From NCBI GenBank assembly GCA_016705365.1, contig JADIYI010000008.1, forward strand, positions 1,674,001-1,738,000: a stretch of 64,000 nt of DNA. Reading direction: 5' to 3'. Positions 8,269-17,930 of the stretch are shown one piece after another. The notes below the pieces were generated by a model, which was not told where the DNA came from, did no database searches, and saw only the letters and a list, made by a program, of their open reading frames with translations. The stretch comes from Gammaproteobacteria bacterium. GTDB taxonomy: Bacteria; Pseudomonadota; Gammaproteobacteria; Pseudomonadales; UBA5518. The first letter of the stretch is position 1. The number at the start of each line of letters is the position of its first letter. Position numbers and translations under genes: made by a program.

Positions 8269-9132
8269 TCAGACTTTGCTGATGCGCGCACGACGGCTGT
8301 AGAGCCACTCCCGCAATAGCAGGTAAATGAAGAATACGCCGAGCACCACGCCCATCGCGAGTCCGGCCAGGATCGAATAGTTGAAGCGATAGCTGTCGGA
8401 GGCGGGGTCGTAGACCGTGCAGAACAAACGGAACTTGTTGCCCATGCGTTCGAAAAACGACTCCTTCAGCTTCTCGCCGAAGACCAGCCGCTTGAGCGGA
8501 TCTACCATCACCGGGGTGTCGAAATCCATGCCATAGATCTGGCGGCGCACCACGCCTTCCCCATCGAGCAACGAAGTCTGCAGCAGGTGATCGAAGCCGG
8601 CACCGGTGGCCACGTACTGGAATCCGAGATCGGCCGCCAGCTTTTCCGCCGTCGCCGCATCGGTGGCAAGAAAATCCCAGTTGCTCTCGCCAATCTGTTG
8701 CTCGCGTTCGAACTCGCGCATGGCATCGGCGGTATCGTGAGCGGTGTCGAAGCCGACGGTGATGACCCGGAAGCTGTCTTCGCCGAGCACCTTGCGCGCC
8801 TTGCGCACCACGGCAGCGATGTGCTGGGTGGTGGTCGGGCAGATGTGGTAGCAACTGGTATAGATCAGGCTGACGATCAGCGGTTTGCCGGTGTATTCGG
8901 CCAGCGCCCGCTGTCTGCCCGCGGTATCATAAAATGAATAATTCCCGACCTTGCGGCCGATCGCCGCCTGGCTTATGGCCAGCGCGGTGTCACGATCGAA
9001 CGCGGCGTTGTGGTCGGAATCCGCGCCGTGCGGGGCGGAGGCTGCATGCTGTGCACGCAGCGCCGGTTGAACCGCCAGCAGCAGCATGGCCGTCAGTACC
9101 GTCGTCAGCAGGCGTCGACCACGCGCGCTCAT
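8269..9132 (-). CDS. SCO family protein with C-terminal membrane anchor
   Basis: About 287 residues: a signal peptide (RRLLTTVLTAMLLLAVQPA), a SCO/thioredoxin domain with the metal-binding CxxxC in YTSCYHICPT, and an unusual C-terminal transmembrane helix (SILAGLAMGVVLGVFFIYLL) followed by an Arg-rich tail. SCO proteins metallate CuA. The CuA subunit is encoded just upstream. ATG 9132 was chosen because it begins the signal peptide. ATG 9213 is in frame but would add a long hydrophilic extension, and neither has a good ribosome-binding site. A hairpin terminator separates it from the catalytic subunit gene, so its expression may be by readthrough. Confidence 0.8.
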   Translation of the reverse strand: MSARGRRLLTTVLTAMLLLAVQPALRAQHAASAPHGADSDHNAAFDRDTALAISQAAIGRKVGNYSFYDTAGRQRALAEYTGKPLIVSLIYTSCYHICPTTTQHIAAVVRKARKVLGEDSFRVITVGFDTAHDTADAMREFEREQQIGESNWDFLATDAATAEKLAADLGFQYVATGAGFDHLLQTSLLDGEGVVRRQIYGMDFDTPVMVDPLKRLVFGEKLKESFFERMGNKFRLFCTVYDPASDSYRFNYSILAGLAMGVVLGVFFIYLLLREWLYSRRARISKV

Positions 9133-9236
9133 GCGGCGTTGTGAGTGGCAATGCTCGTGCGCCTTGCCGCAACGCCGCATGAGCGGACGATGAGTGGAAC
9201 GGAATAGATGCATATCACGAGAATTCAACAGAATCG

Positions 9237-9274
9237 AAAAACCAGCCGGGGGGAACCGCGATGGTCCCCCCGGC
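9237..9274 (-). terminator. rho-independent terminator or attenuator after the catalytic subunit
   Basis: Read on the minus strand, a GC-rich stem GCCGGGGGGACC / GGTTCCCCCCGGC closes a 5-base loop and is followed by TGGTTTTTCG. It lies 14 bases after the stop of the haem-copper subunit I gene and about 105 bases before the SCO start. It would stop or reduce transcription, making the two structural genes more abundant than the downstream accessory genes. Confidence 0.75.
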
Positions 9275-9287
9275 AACAAGCCTTCTG

Positions 9288-10988
9288 TCAACTAAGACCC
9301 CAGGTTTCACCCAGGAATTTCCAGTTGATGAAGTAGTAAAGTACGAAGGCGGCAAAGAAAGCAGCCACCAGTACCAGCGTGCCGGGAACGGTGATCGAGC
9401 CGATACCGATGTTGTGGTACTTTTCTTCCGCCGGAGGTGTAGCGATCACTGCTGCGCCGAGCTTCTCGTTTTCACCGAGCTTGCGCCCGAACAGGAGCGA
9501 GCCAACCACCACGATGATGAACATCGCGCCGCCCAGTCCTGCCAGTACTACCGACATTCCGTTCAGGCTCATCATGGTCAGTGCGGCAGCCGAGAACTCG
9601 TAGCCGCCGTCCGAGCTCGTGAACAGGATATCCCAGTGCCTGCGGGGCACTCCAAGCGTGCCGGCACCCATCAGGAACATACTCACACCGACCATGCCGA
9701 GGCCGAAAACATAAGGCTGCCACGACGCAACTTTCTTCAGAATCAGGTCGCGACGAAACACAACCGGCACCAGCCAGTAGGTCACTGCCATGAAAGTCAG
9801 CGTGGTCCCGATGACGACGGTCGCGTGGAAGTGCCCGGGTACGTACACCGTGTTGTGCACCAGCAGGTTGATCTGCTCCGCGCCCATTACCACGCCGGTG
9901 ATACCGCCCAGCACGCCGAACCCGACCAGCGAGATGAACATGCCCGAGAACACCGGGTTGCCCCAGGGTGCCTTGCGCAACCACTCGAACAGCCCCGAGT
10001 TGTAGCCGCGGGCGCGTTGCGCGGCCTCGATCGCACCGGGGACCGTCAGTCCATGCACCATGCTGGCCATTACCGCGAGGTACATGGCATAGCTGGTGTT
10101 GAAGATCTTCCACTCCGAACTGAGGCCCGGATCGACCAGCAGGTGGTGCGCGCTCGCGACCTGCAGAACCGCGATATAAAGAAAAAATGCGAAGCGGCTC
10201 ACTTTTTCCGAGAGCGGCTTGGCGCCGAACACGACCGCAGCGATCATGTACCACACCGAGATGTGTGCGGCGACGTTGATCTGCTGCGAGGAATGGCCGA
10301 AGGCCCACCAGATCAAGCGGTACACACCCGGATCGATATGTGCGACCAGCCCGAGGTTCCACAACAATGTGGGTATCAGGATGATCGCGCCCGAGGCAAT
10401 CGTGAAGATCGCGATGATAACGGCAGTGAGCGCACCGAAAGTCACCAGCGGCACCGATCCCTCGTAGGTTTTCTCGCCCTTGGCGATAACCAGGGTACCG
10501 AGAAAGATGAAGCAGTGGATCAATGCGCCCACCGCGAACAGGATCAGCCCGACGTAGAACATGGTATCAGCGGGTATCGGCACATAGGAGGTCATCATGA
10601 CGCTAGAGTTGCCTTTCCAGAGCACTGCATAGTTGTTGAGGAGCGCCCCGATCACCATCAGCGCGAACGCCACCCAGCCGATCCGCGGGGTCGCGATCCG
10701 GCAACCGAGCAGGACCGCGGAGCAGAAGTGTATAACCGCCATCTCGAAGAAAATCATCCAGAAAATCAACACGTTGAGACCGTGTGCGGTGAGCACCTGA
10801 TAGAACATGTTGGCTTGGAGCAGATGCACTTCGGGCCAGCGTGTCAGGCCGACACCAATACCGAGAACCCCCCCGATCAGCAGGAACACCACGCCGGCAA
10901 CGGCATTGGCCTTTATCAGCGCCTCGGCGGGGCGGTGGAACTTCAAGCCGGTATCAGGACAGATTCGAAACTCGTTGTTGCTTTTCAT
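9288..10988 (-). CDS. haem-copper oxidoreductase catalytic subunit, probable eNOR-like nitric oxide reductase
   Basis: The 566-residue, twelve-helix protein keeps all histidines of a haem-copper enzyme: H69 in helix II (haem), H232 (CuB), H281-H282 (CuB) and H386/H388 in VPGHFHA (haems). The oxidase motif HPxVY, whose Tyr is cross-linked to the CuB His, reads HSSQQ here, with Gln236 at the Tyr position. Loss of that Tyr is typical of NO reductases in this superfamily, not O2 reductases. With a CuA subunit, SCO, ctaA and a divergent nirS, an eNOR-type NO reductase is the best reading. A divergent B-like oxidase is the alternative. GAGGGGA precedes ATG 10988, and the gene follows subunit II closely. 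Confidence 0.82.
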   Translation of the reverse strand: MKSNNEFRICPDTGLKFHRPAEALIKANAVAGVVFLLIGGVLGIGVGLTRWPEVHLLQANMFYQVLTAHGLNVLIFWMIFFEMAVIHFCSAVLLGCRIATPRIGWVAFALMVIGALLNNYAVLWKGNSSVMMTSYVPIPADTMFYVGLILFAVGALIHCFIFLGTLVIAKGEKTYEGSVPLVTFGALTAVIIAIFTIASGAIILIPTLLWNLGLVAHIDPGVYRLIWWAFGHSSQQINVAAHISVWYMIAAVVFGAKPLSEKVSRFAFFLYIAVLQVASAHHLLVDPGLSSEWKIFNTSYAMYLAVMASMVHGLTVPGAIEAAQRARGYNSGLFEWLRKAPWGNPVFSGMFISLVGFGVLGGITGVVMGAEQINLLVHNTVYVPGHFHATVVIGTTLTFMAVTYWLVPVVFRRDLILKKVASWQPYVFGLGMVGVSMFLMGAGTLGVPRRHWDILFTSSDGGYEFSAAALTMMSLNGMSVVLAGLGGAMFIIVVVGSLLFGRKLGENEKLGAAVIATPPAEEKYHNIGIGSITVPGTLVLVAAFFAAFVLYYFINWKFLGETWGLS

Positions 10989-10998
10989 GGTGCTCCCC

Positions 10999-11541
10999 TC
11001 ATTCCACCACGTGAATCTTGCCGAGCATCGTGTGATGCCCGATTCCGCAGTATTCGTTGCAGATGATCGAATGCTCGCCGATCTTGTTCGGTGTGACGGT
11101 CAGCACCATGTCGTAACCGGGCAGCACCTGCACATTGAGATTCGCCGGCTGCAGGGAAAAACCATGCTGCCAGTCCATGGAGGCGATGTGCATACGGTAG
11201 GTCTGCCCGACCTGCAACTCGTATATCGGCCACCATTCCCAAAGCCGTCCCACCAGATAGATATCGGTTCCCACGGGAGGCTTGACCACCGGCGTCTTGC
11301 GGGCGCCCTCGGTACGAACGGTGTACTGATCAACGACGGCCTTGGCTTTCTCCATATAAATGGCCGGCGTCGTCCGGTAGGCTTCGCTCGAGAGGTTCTG
11401 TTTGCCGTACACATGCCAGAACGGCATCATCAAGGTCAAAATGATGCCCCAGATCACCACCACGGCAATCCAGATCAGTTCAGCTTTTTCTATGGGTTCT
11501 TTCCACCAGATTTTCCTGGTGGGAGGGGAAATGGCGGTCAT
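10999..11541 (-). CDS. CuA-containing subunit II of the haem-copper enzyme
   Basis: The 180-residue protein has one N-terminal transmembrane helix (LIWIAVVVIWGIILTLMM) and a cupredoxin domain. CuA ligands are all visible: His in DWQHGFSL, then CNEYCGIGHHTM with both Cys, the Glu carbonyl position, His and Met. This subunit takes electrons from a periplasmic donor such as cytochrome c. It is shorter than aa3-type subunit II and similar in size to small ba3/eNOR-type subunits. GGAGAAG lies upstream of ATG 11541. The stop is 10 bases before subunit I. Confidence 0.9.
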   Translation of the reverse strand: MTAISPPTRKIWWKEPIEKAELIWIAVVVIWGIILTLMMPFWHVYGKQNLSSEAYRTTPAIYMEKAKAVVDQYTVRTEGARKTPVVKPPVGTDIYLVGRLWEWWPIYELQVGQTYRMHIASMDWQHGFSLQPANLNVQVLPGYDMVLTVTPNKIGEHSIICNEYCGIGHHTMLGKIHVVE

Positions 11542-11580
11542 TGTTGCTTCTCCAAAGAGTCCATTTGATATGTCCGGGTA

Positions 11581-11736
11581 TTACTGGGACACAGGTAACG
11601 AAACCAGTTCCATGATTCCCCACACGATGTAGGTCAGAGTCGGTATCGTGATACCTATAAACAACAGAAGGAACGGGTTGTCGATGACCCTCTGCATGAA
11701 CGGAATGTTTTTGTCCGAATCCTGATCGTTGCTCAT
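11581..11736 (-). CDS. one-helix small subunit (51 aa)
   Basis: The first gene of the haem-copper operon is tiny. It has a hydrophilic N-terminus MSNDQDSDKNIPFMQRV and one membrane helix NPFLLLFIGITIPTLTYIVW. AGGG precedes ATG 11736. Short single-helix subunits accompany many haem-copper enzymes. Its position directly after the FNR/DNR-type promoter and 39 bases before subunit II supports a structural or assembly role. No specific family was recognised. Confidence 0.65.
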   Translation of the reverse strand: MSNDQDSDKNIPFMQRVIDNPFLLLFIGITIPTLTYIVWGIMELVSLPVSQ

Positions 11737-11805
11737 CGTTGATTTTCCCTGGTTTTGCCCCAAACGGGCACAGCACATCGTGTTGCCGGTGGTCGGCCGG
11801 CGCGT

Positions 11806-11847
11806 ATTCTAGGGACGCATGATATAGCCATATTTGATTTGGATCAT
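11806..11847 (-). promoter_or_regulatory. FNR/DNR-type promoter of the haem-copper (NO reductase-like) operon
   Basis: TTGATTTGGATCAT at 11834-11847 matches the FNR/DNR consensus TTGAT-N4-ATCAA at nine of ten positions. On the minus strand TAGAAT at 11811-11806 lies where a -10 element should be for a class II activator site centred near -41.5, giving a predicted start near 11799. This predicts induction by low oxygen and/or NO. Confidence 0.75.
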
Positions 11848-11918
11848 CTAATTTCCGATGTATTTGCTCAGGTAATCAGGAGATAAATCCTTGCTGTTGT
11901 AAGGTCTTTGTTAGTCGG

Positions 11919-11960
11919 TTGATATAGCTCAATAAGGACAGGGCGATAAGTCGATCTAAT
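11919..11960 (+). promoter_or_regulatory. FNR/DNR-type promoter of nirS
   Basis: TTGATATAGCTCAA at 11919-11932 matches TTGAT-N4-ATCAA at nine of ten positions. TCTAAT at 11955-11960 is a -10-like element at the spacing expected for activation from -41.5, predicting a start near 11967 and a leader of about 75 bases. It is back to back with the site serving the opposite operon. The rest of the 306-base gap (11737-12042) is AT-richer than its surroundings and has no ORF. Confidence 0.75.
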
Positions 11961-12042
11961 TGTCCCTGCCAATCGGTGTCGATGGGATGCCGTGAGCCAA
12001 TGGATTTTTGTAACGCAACCCGAAAAAGGGGATAGGAGACAG

Positions 12043-13777
12043 ATGATGATGAAGAACTACAGGAAAAGCATTCTCAGCCTGGCGTGCGGCCTTGGGGCCA
12101 CCGCGATCCTGGCTGGTAGCGTGCTGGCGCAGGAGAAGATCGATCACCCGGGTACGACCGGCGAGGACGTGCGCTATCGCGGTGCGCCGATTCCAGCGCT
12201 GGACCTGAAGCAGGTGGCGACGCCCGGCGCACCGGCAGTTACGGAGGCCGAGTTCGAGCGTGCCAACAAGATCTATTTCGAGCGCTGCGCGGGTTGCCAC
12301 GGGGTATTGCGCAAGGGAGCGACCGGCAAGCCGCTGACTCCGGATATCACGCGCGCGCGCGGCACCGAGTACCTGAAAATCATGATCAACATGGGAACGC
12401 CGGCCGGCATGCCGAACTGGGGCACCTCGGGCCAATTGAGTGCCGAAGACATCGACATCATGGCGCGCTATCTGCAGAACGAGCCGCCGACCCCACCCGA
12501 ATGGGGCATGAAGGAGATGCGCGAGAGCTGGAAGGTTCTGGTACCGGTCGACAAGCGCCCTGCCAAAAAATGAACAAGTACAATCTTGACAACGTCTTCG
12601 CCGTCACCCTGCGTGACAGCGGCGAAATTGCCCTGATCGACGGTGACTCGAAGCAGATCATCAACATCATCAAGACCGGTTACGCGGTGCATATCTCGCG
12701 TTCGTCCGACTCGGGGCGTTATGTCTACACCATCGGCCGCGATGCCAAGATCGACATGATCGACCTCTATATGGACCCGCCGCAGACCGTTGCCGAGATC
12801 AAGATCGGCCTCGAGGCGCGCTCCGTGGAAACCTCGAAGTACAAGGGTTACGAGGACAAGATCGCGATCGCCGGTGCCTACTGGCCGCCACAGTACGTGC
12901 TGATGGATGGCCCGACGCTGGAGCCGAAGAAGATCGTGTCCACGCGCGGCATGACGGTCGATACCCAGGAGTATCATCCGGAGCCGCGCGTGGCGGCGAT
13001 CGTCGCCTCGCACCAGCACCCGGAGTTCATTGTCAACGTGAAGGAAACCGGGCAGGTGTTGCTGGTCAACTACAGCAATATCGACGCGCTCAGCGTGACC
13101 ACGCTGGAAGCCGCGCGCTTCCTGCATGACGGCGGCTGGGATTCCACCCATCGCTACTTCATGACGGCGGCCAACCAGTCCAACAAGATCGCGGTGATCG
13201 ATTCGAAGGAGCGCAAGACCACGGCGCTGATCGATGTGACCAAAGTCCCGCACCCGGGTCGTGGCGCGAACTTCACCGACCCGAAATTCGGGCCAGTGTG
13301 GGTGACCAGCGCGCTTGGCAACGAGAACGTCACCGTGATCGGCACCGATCCTAAAAAGCATGCGCAATACGCCTGGAAAGTCGTGCGTGAGCTCAAGGGT
13401 CCCGGTGGTGGATCGCTGTTCGTGAAGACTCACCCCAAGTCGACCAATCTGTGGGTCGATACGACGCTCAACCCGGATGCCAAGCTGAGCCAGTCGGTAG
13501 CCGTGTATGACATCAACAACCTCGACGCCGGGTTCGTGAGCCTGCCGATCGCCAAGTGGGCCGATGTGGGCGAGGGCCCGGCACGCGTGGTGCAGCCGGA
13601 ATTCAATGCCGCTGGCGATGAAGTCTGGTTCTCGGTGTGGAACGGCAAGGACCAGACCTCGGCGATCGTGGTGGTCGATGACAAGACGCGCACACTGAAG
13701 ACGGTCATCAGGATCCGCGGCTGATCACGCCGACCGGCAAGTTCAATGTCATGAACACGCGCAAGGATATCTACTGA
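12043..13777 (+). pseudogene. nirS: cytochrome cd1 nitrite reductase, interrupted by two frameshifts
   Basis: NirS is the periplasmic dimeric enzyme that reduces nitrite to NO. The first part (12043-12573) has a signal peptide and the cytochrome c domain with RCAGCHGVLRKGATGKPLTP. The second (12570-13724) is the eight-bladed d1 domain, with GYAVHISRS, GRDAKIDMIDLY, HPEPRVAAI, FLHDGGWDS and PHPGRGANF. The last residues, LITPTGKFNV, are in a third frame ending at 13777. A six-A run at 12565-12570 breaks the first junction (seven As would restore it), and one A missing near 13708 breaks the second. Whole-length agreement with NirS suggests sequence error, not decay. The first break also creates ATGA, so two proteins could be made as written, but the second lacks an export signal. 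AGGAG lies at 12034-12038. Confidence 0.9.
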
Positions 13778-13796
13778 GCATCTGCGCCAGGCAAGC

Positions 13797-13820
13797 GCGG
13801 CCAGGGACGGCCGCATTTTG
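13797..13820 (+). terminator. weak hairpin terminator after nirS
   Basis: GCGGCC and GGCCGC form a 6-bp stem around AGGGAC, followed by ATTTTG, 20 bases after the nirS stop. The stem is short and the T-run has only four bases, so termination may be partial. Confidence 0.45.
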
Positions 13821-13860
13821 CGCACGCATGAATTCACCGCAAACAGGGGAAAGTAAATTT

Positions 13861-15108
13861 GTGAAAGCTGTAACCATGGGAAAAAGGATATGGTCTGGCA
13901 TGGCCGTGGCAGCCGTTGTCACGATGGCCGCCAGCGTGCAGGCGGAGGAGGCTTCGCTGGCCGGGGCACTCAAGGGCGGAGAGGTCAAGATCCAGTTCCG
14001 CTATCGCTACGAGGATGTTGATCAGAACAACGCGCTCGACGACGCGCAAGCGTCCACGCTGAAATCGAGACTGAACTATACGTCCGCGCTGTTCAGCGGC
14101 TGGCAGGCGCAGGTCGAAGTCGACAATGTGTCACAGATCGGTGACGACGATTACAACTCGACCTCCAACAACGAGACCGGCTATTCGGTGGTTGCTGATC
14201 CCGATGGCACCGAGTTCAACCAGGCCTGGATTGCCTATTCCGGCATCGCGGACACGGTGGTAAAGGGCGGACGTCAACGCATCGTGCTCGATAACGAGCG
14301 CTTTGTCGGCGGCGTGGGCTGGCGTCAGAACGAGCAGACCTACGACAGCGGTCCGGTGGTGAACAAATCCCTGAAGGACACCACGCTGAACTATGCCTGG
14401 ATCGATAACGTGAATCGGGTTTTCGGACCCGATGACGGCACCACGGCCGCCTGGTTGGGTGACTGGGATTCCTCGATCCACCTGCTCAATGCCAGTTACA
14501 GCGGCCTGTCGTTCGGCACCATCACGGTCTATGACTATCTGATGGATATCAAGGACGCCGATGCGCAGTCGAACAAGACTTACGGGGCGCGTTTCACCGG
14601 CAAGCATGCGCTGGGCGAAACGACCAGCCTGCTGTACACGCTCGAATACGCCAGGCAGGAAGACTACGGCGATAATCCGGTGTCCTACGAGGCCGATTAT
14701 TATGCGGTGGAAGCAGGCCTTGCGTTGCCCGCCGCCGTGACCCTGAAGGTGGGGCAGGAAGCGCTCGAAGGCAATGCGGGGAGCGCCGGCAAGGCGTTTC
14801 GCACACCGCTCGCAACCCTGCACGCATTCCAGGGTTTTGCCGACATGTTCCTGAGCACGCCAGACGGTGGTATCCAGGACAGTTATGCCGTGGCATCGAT
14901 CGTGGTGATGGGGGCGACTGCCAGCGCAGTGTGGCATGACTTCGAAGCCGAGGACGGCGGTGCCTCTTTTGGCGACGAACTCGATTTGTCGCTGTCACGC
15001 AAGTTCGGCCAGTACGTCACCGGCCTGCTCAAGTATGCGGACTACAACGAAGATGGATTCGCAGTCGATACCCGCAAATTCTGGGTGCAACTGCAAGTCG
15101 ATATCTGA
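13861..15108 (+). CDS. outer-membrane porin-like beta-barrel protein
   Basis: About 415 residues with a signal peptide (MGKRIWSGMAVAAVVTMAASVQA) and a mature protein of alternating hydrophobic strands, ending in FWVQLQVDI, a terminal strand suited to Bam insertion. Features such as KIQFRYRYEDVDQNN, LNYTSALFSGWQAQVEVDN and GGRQRIVLDNERFVGGVGW resemble alginate-export/OprE-like porins. GTG 13861 is chosen because AGGGGA precedes it; ATG 13876 is an alternative. It follows nirS by 83 bases and could be a nitrite- or substrate-permeable porin, but the substrate is not readable. Confidence 0.75.
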   Translation: MKAVTMGKRIWSGMAVAAVVTMAASVQAEEASLAGALKGGEVKIQFRYRYEDVDQNNALDDAQASTLKSRLNYTSALFSGWQAQVEVDNVSQIGDDDYNSTSNNETGYSVVADPDGTEFNQAWIAYSGIADTVVKGGRQRIVLDNERFVGGVGWRQNEQTYDSGPVVNKSLKDTTLNYAWIDNVNRVFGPDDGTTAAWLGDWDSSIHLLNASYSGLSFGTITVYDYLMDIKDADAQSNKTYGARFTGKHALGETTSLLYTLEYARQEDYGDNPVSYEADYYAVEAGLALPAAVTLKVGQEALEGNAGSAGKAFRTPLATLHAFQGFADMFLSTPDGGIQDSYAVASIVVMGATASAVWHDFEAEDGGASFGDELDLSLSRKFGQYVTGLLKYADYNEDGFAVDTRKFWVQLQVDI

Positions 15109-15127
15109 GACGTGAACTGCACGGTTT

Positions 15128-15165
15128 GCGAGCCGACCTCCGGCTGAGGTCGGCTCGCTTTCGTT
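15128..15165 (+). terminator. strong rho-independent terminator
   Basis: GCGAGCCGACCTC pairs perfectly over 13 bp with GAGGTCGGCTCGC around a 5-base loop, followed by TTTCGTT. It ends the porin transcript just before the convergent helicase gene. Confidence 0.88.
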
Positions 15166-15166
15166 G

Positions 15167-16504
<1,338 letters not shown>

Positions 16505-16741
16505 TGAAAATCCTGATTGACACCTGCGGCGGCTTGCCCTGGCGGGCAACAGTCTCGGGCCACAGGAAGGTTCACACATATCCGGAAGGGATGTACCGGG
16601 CAGACTGCAGCCCGGAACGCGCCGCGAATTCTAGCAGCAGGCTCTGCCCGCGGGGGTTTCGCATCGCGGCATTAATTCCCATGATAGCCAGCACCCGATG
16701 CGCCCGGTACACTTCCCGGACACTACCCCACCGGAGGCTTC
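16505..16741. other. intergenic region between divergent helicase and cytochrome c' genes
   Basis: 237 bases hold the two promoters. I see no FNR-type box, no strong hairpin and no small gene. GGAGG at 16733-16737 is the ribosome-binding site for cytochrome c'. Confidence 0.5.
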
Positions 16742-17194
16742 ATGATGACTGCACGAATCGTTTCACTGCTTGCCGCTGCCTGTCTTTGCTCGTCGTTGGC
16801 CGTGGCGGAAGAGCATCCCGCGATCGAGTATCGGGAGTCATTGATGACGCTGGTCGGTGCAAATTTCGGACCGATGGTGGCGATGCTGAAGGGCGAGATT
16901 CCCTGGGATGACGCGCGCATGGCCGCTTACGGTAAAGATCTGAAGGCCGTGGTGGGCCTGGATATCCTGCGCGGGTTTCCGCCCGGATCCGACCAGGGCG
17001 AGACCAGGGCCAAGCCGGGGATCTGGGAGAATCTCGAGGACTTCCAGAAAAAGCTGGAGGCGATGCAGACGGAGGCCACGAAGCTCGGCGATACCGCAGC
17101 GGGCGCCGACCGCAAGGCCATCGGCGACCAGATCGCCGCAACCGGCAAGACCTGCAAGTCCTGCCATGACGAGTACAAGAAAAAAGACGACTGA
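16742..17194 (+). CDS. cytochrome c'
   Basis: The 150-residue protein has a signal peptide (IVSLLAAACLCSSLAVA), an all-helical four-helix-bundle pattern and the single haem site CKSCHDEYK near the C-terminus, the standard cytochrome c' layout. The family has a five-coordinate haem that binds NO and is used for NO storage or detoxification in denitrifiers, matching the nirS and NO-reductase-like genes 3-5 kb away. GGAGG precedes ATG 16742; a second Met follows directly. Its stop abuts the stop of the convergent cytochrome b561 gene. Confidence 0.9.
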   Translation: MMTARIVSLLAAACLCSSLAVAEEHPAIEYRESLMTLVGANFGPMVAMLKGEIPWDDARMAAYGKDLKAVVGLDILRGFPPGSDQGETRAKPGIWENLEDFQKKLEAMQTEATKLGDTAAGADRKAIGDQIAATGKTCKSCHDEYKKKDD

Positions 17195-17871
17195 CTACAT
17201 GAAGATTGCGGGCTTGGGTGCCAGCGAGAGCAGGAACCACAGCAGCCCGGCACAGGCCGCGAGTATCAGCAGCGCGATCCAGCTTGCCGTTACCCGCGCG
17301 CCCTGTCCCGACTTGCCGCCATCGATCATCGGTCCGAGCAGGTTCTGCCCGCGTCGCAGATAGTGCAGCACGGTGCCCACATGAAGCACGATCAGCGCCA
17401 GCAGGATATAGAAGTTGGTCTCATGCCATGCGCCCAGCGTACCGGCAAGACCCTTGCTGACCGTATGTACCAGCGGGCCACTGAAAGCCTCATCGTCCTC
17501 GTTGAACAGGCCGGTGGCTCCCTGCGCCAGCAACAGGGCCATCATCACCACGGCCGACCAGCCGCCGGCCGGGTTGTGCCCCTCGGGGTGAGGTTGCTTG
17601 TTGCGCCAGTAATCGATGACGGCCCGTGGTCCGCGCAGAAGTTGGCGAAGCGCGAATGGGTGCTGCCGATGAAGCCCCACACGATCCGGAACGCGATCAG
17701 CGTGAGCATCGTGTAACCGCACCACTGGTGGATTTCGAGCCGGTCGAATTCGGCGCTTGCCCAGGACGCGACCAGCAACGGCGGCAGGCTCCAGTGAAAA
17801 AGCCGGGTCGGAAGATCCCAGATCGGCGCAGGAGCGTGTTTTCAAGGCTCGGACCTCAGGGAATTCTTCAT
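17195..17871 (-). pseudogene. cytochrome b561 family membrane protein, frameshifted
   Basis: The start region reads IWDLPTRLFHWSLPPLLVASW, then EFDRLEIHQWCGYTMLTL and VWGFIGSTHSRFANF. In another frame it continues YWRNKQPHPEGHNPAGGW, a membrane helix with LFNEDDEAF, and HETNFYILLALIVLHVGTV. This is the four-helix, di-haem b561 layout with quinol-linked periplasmic electron transfer. A shift lies near 17620-17640. As written, the chosen ATG 17871 is also followed by an in-frame TGA before the first motif, so the true start is uncertain. Neighbouring cytochrome c' genes often pair with b561, but here the two are convergent. Confidence 0.75.
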
Positions 17872-17930
17872 GGCGACGACGATATCCGGCTGCCAGGCCA
17901 GCGATGGCAATATTGTTACCGTTATTACGG

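Noticed and set aside
9261..11066. A 601-codon open frame on the plus strand opposite the haem-copper subunits
   Set aside because: It is rich in His/Arg/Gln with no domain. The opposite strand has all expected membrane helices and metal ligands. It is a GC-driven shadow.
9288..11541. Reading the CuA haem-copper pair as an ordinary cytochrome c oxidase
   Set aside because: The missing active-site Tyr, lack of subunit III and the FNR/DNR promoter shared with nirS fit NO reduction better, though this still needs testing.
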